Notes under the pieces: model-generated
What the model saw: the letters and a program-made list of their open reading frames with translations, nothing else
Told to the model about the DNA's origin: nothing
Database searches by the model: none
Program-made: the position numbers and the translations under genes
Part shown: positions 1 to 6,885 of the stretch, one piece after another
Position numbering within the stretch: the stretch's first letter is position 1
Layout of the letters: every line of letters begins with the position of its first letter
Source: Sulfitobacter sp.
Lineage (GTDB): Bacteria > Pseudomonadota > Alphaproteobacteria > Rhodobacterales > Rhodobacteraceae
Reading direction: 5' to 3'
Assembly (NCBI GenBank): GCA_026421135.1
Contig: JAPKCR010000107.1
Coordinates: forward strand, 1-6,999
DNA length: 6,999 bases

Positions 1-979
1 GCACGGCGTTCAACGCAGCGCCCTTGCGCAGGTTGTCGCTAACGCACCACAGGTTGATGCCGTTGTCGATTGTGCTGTCCTGACGGATGCGGCTGATGAA
101 GGTCGCAAAATCGCCTGAACATTCGACTGGCGTGACATAGCCACCGTCTTCGCGCTTGTCGATTACCATGACGCCGGGTGCTTCGCGCAGGATATCGCGG
201 GCCTCGTTCTCGTCCAGATGATCTTCGAATTCGATGTTGATCGATTCGGCGTGACCGACAAAGACGGGAACGCGCACGCAGGTGGCTGTAACCTTGATTT
301 TGGGGTCGACGATTTTCTTCGTCTCGACCATCATCTTCCACTCTTCTTTGGTGTCGCCGCTGTCCATGAACACGTCGATATGCGGAATAACATTAAAGGC
401 GATCTGCTTGGTGAACTTGCGCGGCGGCTTGTTGTCAGTTGGGTTATATATCGCTTTGGTCTGATCCCACAGCTCGTCCATCCCGTCTTTGCCCGCACCG
501 GACACCGACTGATAGGTTGATACAACGACACGCTTGATCGTGGCGCGGTCGTGCAATGGCTTGAGGGCCACAACCATCTGCGCGGTCGAACAGTTGGGGT
601 TCGCGATGATGTTTTTCTTGGAATACCCGTGAATTGCTTGTGGGTTCACTTCGGGGACGATCAACGGAATATCGGGATCATATCGATACAGAGACGAGTT
701 ATCGATGACCACGCATCCGGCCTTGGCAGCCTTGGGGGCGTATTTCTTGGTCGCTTCGGAACCGACGGCGAACAACGCAATATCCCAGCCCGTGAAATCG
801 AACGTATCCAAGTCTTTCGTCTTGAGTGTCTTATCGCCAAAGCTGACTTCGGATCCCATAGACTTGCGCGAGGCAAGTGCCACGATCTCATCCACAGGGA
901 AGTGGCGCTCGGCCAGAATGTTCAGCATTTCACGGCCCACATTACCAGTGGCACCCGCGATGACGACGCGATAACCCAT
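1..979 (-). CDS. asd: Aspartate-semialdehyde dehydrogenase, 3' end cut by window edge
   Basis: This cytoplasmic enzyme reduces L-aspartyl-4-phosphate to L-aspartate-4-semialdehyde with NADPH, the branch-point step towards lysine/diaminopimelate, threonine and methionine. Translating the minus strand from ATG at 979 gives 326 residues with no stop. The N-terminal NADP-binding loop GATGNVG is at residues 9-15. The catalytic cysteine is Cys130 in NPNCSTAQ, followed by Gln157 in TYQSVSGAG, then Arg236 and His243 in RVPVFVGH. The Cys-to-Gln spacing (27) and Arg-to-His spacing (7) match the E. coli active-site set (C135, Q162, R267, H274). Family members are about 340 residues, so only roughly 14 C-terminal residues are missing. 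The start is supported by GGAG seven bases upstream (990-987). The gene begins 77 nt after the MFS stop on the same strand, so it may have its own promoter or receive read-through. I see no disabling change. Confidence 0.97.
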   Translation of the reverse strand, partial: MGYRVVIAGATGNVGREMLNILAERHFPVDEIVALASRKSMGSEVSFGDKTLKTKDLDTFDFTGWDIALFAVGSEATKKYAPKAAKAGCVVIDNSSLYRYDPDIPLIVPEVNPQAIHGYSKKNIIANPNCSTAQMVVALKPLHDRATIKRVVVSTYQSVSGAGKDGMDELWDQTKAIYNPTDNKPPRKFTKQIAFNVIPHIDVFMDSGDTKEEWKMMVETKKIVDPKIKVTATCVRVPVFVGHAESINIEFEDHLDENEARDILREAPGVMVIDKREDGGYVTPVECSGDFATFISRIRQDSTIDNGINLWCVSDNLRKGAALNAV

Positions 980-1017
980 CTTAAAACTCCAATACTAAAA
1001 TGTGATGGTGCGCGCGT

Positions 1018-1023
1018 CTTATA
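1018..1023 (-). promoter_or_regulatory. Possible -10 element for asd
   Basis: On the minus strand the sequence TATAAG lies about 40 bases before the asd start codon, in the 77-nt gap after the MFS gene. No convincing -35 box is present at 16-18 bp; that position is a C-rich tract instead. This is a weak call based on one hexamer. Confidence 0.25.
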
Positions 1024-1032
1024 CCGCTTGGC

Positions 1033-1054
1033 GGGGCGGGGAAAGGGGGGTGGG
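1033..1054 (+). other. Potential G-quadruplex motif upstream of asd
   Basis: Four guanine runs lie close together on the plus strand: 1033-1036 (4 G), 1038-1041 (4 G), 1045-1050 (6 G) and 1052-1054 (3 G), separated by loops of 1, 3 and 1 bases. This satisfies the usual G-quadruplex pattern. It sits between the MFS stop codon and the asd start, on the template strand for both genes. The sequence is seen directly; folding and any function are inference. Confidence 0.5.
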
Positions 1055-1056
1055 CG

Positions 1057-2232
1057 TTAATGTGACGTGTCGCGTGAGAACAGATAGACCAACAGCCCTG
1101 CAGCCATCATCGCGGCGAACAAACTGAAGATCACGACATAGGGTGCTTGGACAGTGATAGCCGGTTGGCTGGCACCGTAGGCGCGGCCCGACAGGAACTG
1201 CGCAACACCCACGCCACCGATGCTGCACAGATTCAATAGCGTCATACCCCGGCCGATCAGTTGCGGCGGCAGAAAACTGCGCCCGTGCGCGATTATCACT
1301 GCGTATGTTGCACCGAAAAAGCCGATTGCAGCCATCAGTAATGTAGCCAACATCAAACCACTTGCCGGGAAAAAAATCAGGCCACACAGCGCCAAGAGGT
1401 TCAGGGTGGTGCCTATGACCACGACCCATTTTGTACTGCCCGCCAAACGGTCAAGTGGCCCATATGCGAAGGTACCTGCAACCATTGCAGCCCCCATCAA
1501 TAATGTCGCCAAACCGATTTGGTGCGCATCAGCACTAAAGACGTCTTCGAAATAGGGGCCGATCCAAAGGCCCCGCAGCGCCCCGACTTGGGCATAGCTG
1601 ACGGCCATGATCGGAAAAATGAACCATAGCGCTTTGATCTTGAAAACCGCCAACAGGCTTCCGCTTGCCTCGCCTTCGGGCGTGGCTGGGTCGCGAACCA
1701 CGGCCCAGATGCCAAATGCTGTCAGGCTGGTAATGGCGCAAAGCCCCCAAAGCGAAGCGCGCCAACCGATTGTTTCTGCGGCAATGGCCATGGGATATGA
1801 CGCAACAAGGTTGCCGCATGTGCCGACGCCAACCATGACGGACGCCAGAACCACGAAACGGGCGGGAGGAAATTCTCGCGCAAAGATATAGTAGGATGCC
1901 ATCAAGACGGGGGCACAGCCGATGCCGATCAGCACCATCGCAATGTTGATATGCAAAGGCACGGTTGCCAAAGCAAACAGCGCAGCCCCGCCGCCACCAC
2001 CAACCAACAACAATGTCGCCGCTGTTCGACGCGGCCCGATAGTATCAAGCGCCCATCCAACAGGAAGCTGCATGGCTGCAAAGGCAAAGAACCACAGACC
2101 GGACGCAAAGGCGAGATCTTCGGGGCCGGCCCCGATGTCTGACCTAAGTGCGGGGCTGAGGACTGCCAAGAAGGCACGAAAAAACTGGCTTAGCACATAG
2201 CCCAAGCCGAGGAGAATAATGCCGCGCATCAT
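1057..2232 (-). CDS. Major facilitator superfamily transporter, substrate unknown
   Basis: This is a 391-residue, strongly hydrophobic inner-membrane protein of normal length for a 12-helix MFS carrier. The loop between helices 2 and 3 carries a recognisable MFS motif A, GWALDTIGPRRT at residues 59-70. A more hydrophilic central loop (about residues 175-190, acidic and glycine/serine-rich) divides the two six-helix halves. Its start overlaps the aldolase stop: the first ATG (2232-2230) shares ATGA with the TGA at 2231-2229, and a second ATG follows at once. There is no clear Shine-Dalgarno sequence, so translational coupling to the aldolase is likely. The pairing suggests uptake of the aldolase substrate or a precursor, or export of a product. 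In E. coli the permease gene hpaX lies beside hpaI, but I see no specific HpaX signature here and assign no substrate. Confidence 0.93.
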   Translation of the reverse strand: MMRGIILLGLGYVLSQFFRAFLAVLSPALRSDIGAGPEDLAFASGLWFFAFAAMQLPVGWALDTIGPRRTAATLLLVGGGGGAALFALATVPLHINIAMVLIGIGCAPVLMASYYIFAREFPPARFVVLASVMVGVGTCGNLVASYPMAIAAETIGWRASLWGLCAITSLTAFGIWAVVRDPATPEGEASGSLLAVFKIKALWFIFPIMAVSYAQVGALRGLWIGPYFEDVFSADAHQIGLATLLMGAAMVAGTFAYGPLDRLAGSTKWVVVIGTTLNLLALCGLIFFPASGLMLATLLMAAIGFFGATYAVIIAHGRSFLPPQLIGRGMTLLNLCSIGGVGVAQFLSGRAYGASQPAITVQAPYVVIFSLFAAMMAAGLLVYLFSRDTSH

Positions 2233-3005
2233 TTAAGTGTGTCTTGCCATTTGGAGGCCAATGCTTGGGCGGTATGGCTGAGGATCAGAATGTCGGCTCC
2301 TACAGCAACAAAGCGCGCGCCTGCCTTTATCGCGTCACGGGTCATCTCATCCTTAGTCGACAGAATGCCTGCGGCTTTGCCCGAGGCGTCAATTTTGGCA
2401 AGCGCCCCCATAATCGCCGCCTGCACATCGGGATGCATCGCATTTCCCATATGCCCCATATCGGCAGCCAGATCTGCGGGGCCGATAAACACGCCATCAA
2501 TTCCGTCGATGGCAAGGATATCATCGAGGTTATCAAGACCTTTGACGCATTCCACTTGAACCAGAAGGCAAATCTGGTCGTTTGCTGTTAGACCATAATC
2601 GGTGATTTGCGAGAAACGTGCAGCACGGGTCAGAGCGTAGCCGACGCCGCGATCACCCTGAGGAGGGTAAGTGACATCACGCACCAGCTGGCGGGCTTGG
2701 TCCGCATTATCAACCCTGGGTCCCAGCACTGTCTGTGCGCCTGCATCGAGAATTTGTTTGATCAGGTAAGTTTCGCCAATCGGGACGCGGACAACAGCAT
2801 GACTGGGCGATGCTTCAAGAACCTGTAGCTGTGCAAGGAGCGAGCGCAGATCGTTAGGGGCATGTTCGCCATCAATTACCAGCCAGTCAAATCCTGCCGT
2901 TCCCATAAGTTCCGCGCTATAGGCATCCGCAAGGCCAAGCCAGCACCCGAAAACCGTTTTGCCGTCTTTGAGGGCTTGCTTGAACGGATTATGTAGTGCG
3001 GGCAT
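2229..3005 (-). CDS. hpaI: HpcH/HpaI-family class II pyruvate aldolase
   Basis: Family members cleave 4-hydroxy-2-oxoacids by a metal-dependent retro-aldol reaction. HpaI converts 4-hydroxy-2-oxoheptane-1,7-dioate to pyruvate and succinate semialdehyde in homoprotocatechuate breakdown. The 258-residue product follows E. coli HpaI over its whole length with a constant offset of three. The catalytic His is H48 (IDGEHAPN), the pyruvate-binding Arg is R73 (VVRVP), and D87, E152 (QVE) and D178 (GPADL) match the second acid and metal ligands H45/R70/D84/E149/D175. I chose ATG 3005 because AAGGAG lies seven bases upstream and homology begins there. An in-frame GTG at 3038 would add 11 residues lacking homology. 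The gene is the first of a two-gene unit with the MFS carrier. No other hpa genes are nearby, so the real substrate may be a different 2-oxo-acid; the symbol denotes family resemblance. Confidence 0.93.
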   Translation of the reverse strand: MPALHNPFKQALKDGKTVFGCWLGLADAYSAELMGTAGFDWLVIDGEHAPNDLRSLLAQLQVLEASPSHAVVRVPIGETYLIKQILDAGAQTVLGPRVDNADQARQLVRDVTYPPQGDRGVGYALTRAARFSQITDYGLTANDQICLLVQVECVKGLDNLDDILAIDGIDGVFIGPADLAADMGHMGNAMHPDVQAAIMGALAKIDASGKAAGILSTKDEMTRDAIKAGARFVAVGADILILSHTAQALASKWQDTLK

Positions 3006-3012
3006 GGGCGTT

Positions 3013-3018
3013 CTCCTT
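3013..3018 (-). promoter_or_regulatory. Shine-Dalgarno deciding the aldolase start
   Basis: The minus strand reads AAGGAG seven bases before ATG 3005. It selects this start over the in-frame GTG at 3038. Confidence 0.85.
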
Positions 3019-3068
3019 GGCGATATGTTCAAGGGCACCCTAGGGGGATGAATTGACCACTGTCCAGA

Positions 3069-3129
3069 GGGGGCGCTACCCCCGCCGCCATTTGGCGGCT
3101 CCCCCGGAGTTTATTTGGCAAAATTAAGG
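3069..3129 (+). repeat. Palindromic intergenic element, copy 1
   Basis: Two adjacent hairpins are visible: GGGGG (3069-3073) with CCCCC (3079-3083), and GCCGCC (3084-3089) with GGCGGC (3094-3099) around an ATTT loop. They are followed by CCCCCGGAGTTTATTTGGC and AAAATTAAG. A related tail follows a hairpin at 4902-4935. From memory, Rhodobacteraceae genomes carry many such hairpins ending in a GGAGTATTTGGCCAAAATGAAG-like tail; I could not check this. The element lies between the winged-helix gene and the aldolase gene, both on the minus strand. In the minus direction no T-tract follows the hairpins, so it is not a standard terminator for the upstream gene, although it could slow polymerase or stabilise the 3' end. 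Confidence 0.6.
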
Positions 3130-3131
3130 GA

Positions 3132-3836
3132 TTAAAGGACTTTGATGACGGTCTTGTCGATGGCCAGCATATACCCGCGGCGTGCGATGTTTTTGACCAG
3201 GAGTTCGGACACGATCTGATTGCCAAGGGTGTCACGCAGCCGCTTGATCCGCGTTGCACCCGCTGCTTCGTCACAGTCCGATGCATTGCGACCAGATATG
3301 ACACCTTCGATTTCGGAACCTGAAAGGACGTCGTCGTCCATTCGCGCTTCGGCGAGGACGGACATCGTTTCCATCGCGGCGGCGGTCAGTTTAAAGCCGA
3401 GGTTGTTGAGGTATACAGTATTTTCCTCGCGGCTGATGAGTAGGGAGTTTACCTGAATACCGACCCGTTCGATTTGGGCCATACGTCGGTTAAAGCCGAT
3501 GAGCATAATGAGAAAAGCAAGTGCTGCGATCAACATCGCTGTGGCAAAAACCAGCAGGACAATGATGACAATCCGGTAGCTTGAAAGAGTTTCGGAAAAT
3601 GCCGTGCCTGATTGGGCAAGGATTTCGAGCAGTTTGATTTCGGCCTGTGTGGTCAGGTCATCATTTTCGATGAAGATGCGTTCGACCTGCGCGTTAAATG
3701 CATTTGCATCGGGCAGGGCCCATAACAGCAGACCTGCACCGATTAACAGAATCAATGTGACAGCGGCAATTCCACCGCCGACGAAACGGCCACCGGCGCG
3801 GCGTATCTCAGAAGCGGAGGAAGTTTGGTCCGGCAC
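3132..3836 (-). CDS. Two-helix membrane protein with C-terminal winged-helix domain
   Basis: The 234-residue product starts with a short basic segment (IRRAGGR), then a membrane helix at about residues 20-41. An acidic, probably periplasmic region of about 45 residues follows, then a second helix at about 88-114 and the basic end FNRR. By the positive-inside rule both termini are cytoplasmic. Residues about 138-226 resemble an OmpR/PhoB-type winged helix: a short beta strand (TVYLNN), a helix with TAAAMETMSVLAEA, the segment TRIKRLRDTLG typical of the recognition-helix region, and the wing RRGYML. This resembles ToxR/CadC logic with reversed order, the DNA-binding part being C-terminal. It starts at GTG inside the preceding gene (29-nt overlap) with AAGGAG five bases upstream. 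DNA binding and sensing are inferred; the domain could instead mediate protein contacts. I recognise no named gene. Confidence 0.85.
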   Translation of the reverse strand: MPDQTSSASEIRRAGGRFVGGGIAAVTLILLIGAGLLLWALPDANAFNAQVERIFIENDDLTTQAEIKLLEILAQSGTAFSETLSSYRIVIIVLLVFATAMLIAALAFLIMLIGFNRRMAQIERVGIQVNSLLISREENTVYLNNLGFKLTAAAMETMSVLAEARMDDDVLSGSEIEGVISGRNASDCDEAAGATRIKRLRDTLGNQIVSELLVKNIARRGYMLAIDKTVIKVL

Positions 3837-4101
3837 TGTCTCTCCTTTGATTTAGTCCTTCGTCACCAAACACGGATACAACGTTTAGCAACGTCCAACC
3901 TTTTGCCGCGAGGCGTTGAGTCAGTTGGGCGCGCGCAGCAACCTTGCTGCAGGCCCCCGATATTTCGGCGACGCCATAGTGCAGCCGCAGTGGGTTTTCT
4001 TGCTTTGCCTTATAGTCTGCATAGCAACCAGCGGCCTGAGCAGGCAAAGCTGCAAGGTTGATGGCGGCAATCATAACCAAGGAATATACGATGTGTTTCA
4101 T
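3808..4101 (-). CDS. Small exported two-cysteine protein, function unknown
   Basis: The 97-residue product has a clear Sec signal peptide: MKH, a hydrophobic core to about residue 19, and a PAQA-A cleavage region near residues 23-24. The mature part is about 73 residues. It has two cysteines, Cys26 (GCYADYK) and Cys51 (SGACSK), which could form a disulfide in the periplasm. It ends with the motif VVSVFGDEGL and a terminal NFLRF. I recall similar short proteins with a CYADYKAK...LRLHYG start in other Rhodobacteraceae, but know no function for them. The start codon has only a weak Shine-Dalgarno. The gene overlaps the following membrane winged-helix gene by 29 nt in another frame, so the two are almost certainly one transcript. 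The product may therefore be a partner or ligand of that membrane protein, which is inference. Confidence 0.85.
   Translation of the reverse strand: MKHIVYSLVMIAAINLAALPAQAAGCYADYKAKQENPLRLHYGVAEISGACSKVAARAQLTQRLAAKGWTLLNVVSVFGDEGLNQRRDSAGPNFLRF
3842..3847 (-). promoter_or_regulatory. Shine-Dalgarno inside the preceding gene
   Basis: The minus strand reads AAGGAG five bases before the GTG start at 3836, within the coding region of the small exported protein. It supports GTG 3836 as the true start of the membrane winged-helix protein despite the 29-nt overlap. Confidence 0.8.
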
Positions 4102-4159
4102 AGTGGAAGCTTTGCGCTTTTATAGATGGTTATTCAATATCGGTTGGTTCTGGGTTGCT

Positions 4160-4176
4160 TTGTTATCCGATAACAA
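4160..4176. promoter_or_regulatory. Perfect 17-bp palindrome, probable operator
   Basis: TTGTTATC, one central base and GATAACAA form a perfect inverted repeat with 8-bp arms. It lies in the 190-nt gap between the divergent genes starting at 4101 and 4292, about 58 nt from the first and 115 nt from the second. The size and symmetry fit the binding site of a dimeric helix-turn-helix regulator. The central base rules out a tight stem-loop, so a DNA operator is more likely than an RNA hairpin. The cognate factor cannot be named. Confidence 0.6.
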
Positions 4177-4291
4177 GGGTCCGTTATTGCCTGTCCGAAC
4201 GGGGTTGGGCCAGTTTGAACTCACAGGCCGAATACGAATTTGGCATTGCATGGGTTTGGGCCCGTGCCCCTCAGTGAAAAGGATCAGACCC

Positions 4292-4798
4292 ATGTATCAC
4301 AAGTTTATAGCAACCATCACCGCCGTTTCCATTGCGATCACAGGTTCAAGTGCCACGTCAGCCGCTGCCGGGGATCGAAATCGTGACCTTGCACGAATTG
4401 CGGTGGGTGTTCTGGGTGTCGCGATCATTGGCAAGATCATTAGCGACAACAACAAGGATCGTAAGCAGCAAGCGTATGTTAACCAGGGTCGTGCAAATCG
4501 AGACCATGTGGTGACGCGCCAGCACATTGAGCCACGTCCATTGCCACGTAAATATCGCAAGCAAAAGCGGCATCATCGTCATGACAGCAAGCTTTTGCCG
4601 CAAAACTGTTTCAGAAGCTATGACACGCGTCGCGGTCAGGTGCTGATGTTTGGCAGCCGGTGTCTGCAAAATAATTACCGTCATGCAAATCGCTTGCCGC
4701 AGCATTGCGCACAGACAATTCGCACCTTTGATGGAAAGCGGAGAGGATATGACGCCCGCTGCCTTCGTGGTGCGGGATACCGTTTGGCGCGGGGTTAA
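4292..4798 (+). CDS. Predicted exported protein with duplicated cysteine unit
   Basis: I place the start at ATG 4292, with AGGA eight bases upstream and an ideal signal peptide directly after it (MYHKF, hydrophobic core, cleavage near SAAAG at residues 23-27). The reading frame stays open upstream to 4058, but that part would run antisense through the small exported gene. The 168-residue product has a second hydrophobic stretch at about residues 34-50 (IAVGVLGVAIIGKII), which could anchor it to the inner membrane. A very basic His/Arg/Lys-rich linker (about 84-100) follows. The last 68 residues contain two copies of a 33-residue unit, each with LPQxC, a G nine residues after the Cys, and RCL. 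The four cysteines are C106, C124, C139 and C157, so both pairs have 18-residue spacing. Two disulfides in the periplasm are plausible. I know no function. A strong terminator follows. Confidence 0.85.
   Translation: MYHKFIATITAVSIAITGSSATSAAAGDRNRDLARIAVGVLGVAIIGKIISDNNKDRKQQAYVNQGRANRDHVVTRQHIEPRPLPRKYRKQKRHHRHDSKLLPQNCFRSYDTRRGQVLMFGSRCLQNNYRHANRLPQHCAQTIRTFDGKRRGYDARCLRGAGYRLARG
4592..4795 (+). repeat. Tandem 33-residue protein repeat within the exported protein
   Basis: Residues 101-133 and 134-166 align without gaps. Identical positions are L102/L135, P103/P136, Q104/Q137, C106/C139, T112/T145, G115/G148, R123/R156, C124/C157 and L125/L158, with an aromatic pair F120/Y153. This indicates an old internal duplication of a cysteine-paired module. 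Confidence 0.75.
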
Positions 4799-4841
4799 TC
4801 CCACGCGCTAAAGCTGGAGGGCCTAACCGCCATCCAGATTG

Positions 4842-4876
4842 AAAGGGAGGGGTGTTCGGGCACCTCTCCCTTTTTT
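4842..4876 (+). terminator. Strong intrinsic terminator after the exported protein gene
   Basis: A 13-bp stem pairs 4842-4854 with 4861-4873 (one G-T pair, otherwise Watson-Crick) around the six-base loop TTCGGG. It ends in six T residues at 4871-4876. The A residues at the stem base mean it may also work in the opposite direction. It isolates the exported-protein gene from rnhB. Confidence 0.93.
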
Positions 4877-4901
4877 ACATTTGGTTGGTATGGCTCACGT
4901 G

Positions 4902-4935
4902 CGCCTTCGGCGAGGATATTGTTTGGCCAAATGAA
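4902..4935 (+). repeat. Palindromic intergenic element, copy 2 (short)
   Basis: A compact hairpin (CGCC, TTC, GGCG at 4902-4912) is followed by AGGATATTGTTTGGCCAAA and TGAA. The tail resembles that after the hairpins of copy 1 at 3100-3129 (GGAGTTTATTTGGCAAAA). Both copies are in the plus orientation. It lies between the terminator and rnhB, so it would be in the leader if rnhB is transcribed from just after the terminator. Confidence 0.5.
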
Positions 4936-4978
4936 CCCTAGGGGTTGAGAATCGGCGGGGTCTGGGGTTGTTGGCGGC

Positions 4979-5596
4979 ATGGGACCAGATTTTAATTTTG
5001 AACGAGATGCTTATGCGCGCGGGTTTTCGCGGGTTGCAGGCGTGGATGAGGTTGGTCGTGGACCATTGGCAGGCCCGGTGACGGCTGCGGCTGTTGTATT
5101 GGACCCGGCCCGCATTCCAGACGGATTGAACGATTCAAAGAAGCTCAGCAAAAAAGCGCGCGAACGTTTGTATGAAGAGATCATGCAAGTTGCCGACGTC
5201 AGCATCGCCCACGCATCAGTTGCGGAAATCGAAGAGTTGAACATTCTGCGCGCCAGCCACCTTGCGATGGTGCGCGCGCTGGACGGTCTGAAACAACCTG
5301 CCGACTTCGCGCTTATTGACGGCAACATGCTTCCGCGGGATCTGAAGATAAAGGCGCTGACGGTGATCAAGGGCGATGCGCGGTCTCAGTCGATTTCGGC
5401 TGCCTCAATTATGGCTAAAATATGTCGGGATTGTGTCATGTTGTCATTGGCGCAACAGCACCCCGGATATGGCTGGGAAACAAACATGGGCTACGGGTCA
5501 AAAAGACACATAGAGGCGCTCCAAAATATTGGGGTAACCCCACACCATAGACGTTTGTTCAAGCCGGTACACAACATGTTGTATCAAGATAAATAA
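4979..5596 (+). CDS. rnhB: Ribonuclease HII
   Basis: RNase HII cuts the RNA strand of RNA:DNA hybrids and starts removal of single ribonucleotides misincorporated in genomic DNA. The 205-residue product is of normal length for the family. It has the N-terminal signature GVDEVGRGPLAGPV (residues 21-34) with metal ligands D23 and E24 and the GRG motif. LNDSKKLS follows at about 50-57, then the third acidic residue D114 in LIDGN. KGDARSQSISAASIMAK (131-147) and RD (150-151) supply the fourth, either D133 or D151; both are present. The C-terminus has the usual HPGYGWETNMGY and GVTPHHRRLFKPVHNML. The start at 4979 gives the normal N-terminus, though the ribosome binding site is poor. The gene lies 101 nt before ccrM with no terminator between them, so co-transcription is possible. 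Two cysteines flanking RD (C149, C153) are slightly unusual but not at catalytic positions. Confidence 0.97.
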   Translation: MGPDFNFERDAYARGFSRVAGVDEVGRGPLAGPVTAAAVVLDPARIPDGLNDSKKLSKKARERLYEEIMQVADVSIAHASVAEIEELNILRASHLAMVRALDGLKQPADFALIDGNMLPRDLKIKALTVIKGDARSQSISAASIMAKICRDCVMLSLAQQHPGYGWETNMGYGSKRHIEALQNIGVTPHHRRLFKPVHNMLYQDK

Positions 5597-5606
5597 CTAA
5601 CCAGTT

Positions 5607-6798
<1,192 letters not shown>

Positions 6799-6833
6799 GC
6801 CGCGCCTTTTCCCACAGTTACACGAACACCGCC

Positions 6834-6881
6834 GGTGCCCGCGTCCTTCTGCATGAAGGAACGCCTATAAGGGTACTCACC
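6834..6881 (+). ncRNA. Candidate structured RNA or 3' UTR element after ccrM
   Basis: A long hairpin with unpaired bases only on its 3' side can be drawn. The pairs are GGTG 6834-6837 with CACC 6878-6881, CCC 6838-6840 with GGG 6871-6873, GCG 6841-6843 with CGC 6862-6864, and TCCTTC 6844-6849 with GAAGGA 6855-6860 around the loop TGCAT. Bulges are A6861, CTATAA 6865-6870 and TACT 6874-6877. A terminator follows at once, as in many small RNAs or stabilised 3' UTRs. No known family is recognised and no promoter is evident. It could also be chance pairing or mRNA tail structure. Confidence 0.25.
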
Positions 6882-6885
6882 TTGG

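Noticed and set aside
551..1060. Long plus-strand open frame opposite asd
   Set aside because: It is antisense to a clearly conserved enzyme with intact active-site motifs, and its translation resembles no protein I know.
1019..1429. Minus-strand open frame overlapping the MFS gene and the asd upstream gap
   Set aside because: It is another frame of the MFS coding region with arginine-, proline- and cysteine-rich low-quality sequence.
3006..3038. GTG start adding 11 residues to the aldolase
   Set aside because: The AAGGAG signal and the homology to HpaI both point to ATG 3005; the extra residues have no counterpart in HpaI.
4058..4291. Upstream extension of the exported cysteine-repeat protein (open frame from 4058)
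   Set aside because: It would run antisense into the small exported gene and would bury the signal peptide that begins at 4292, which also has its own ribosome binding site.
4102..4291. Sigma-70 promoter pairs in the divergent region, such as TTGAAC at 4215 or TTGCGC/CAATAT at 4112-4140
   Set aside because: No pair reaches a good match in both boxes with 16-18 bp spacing, so no promoter is called.
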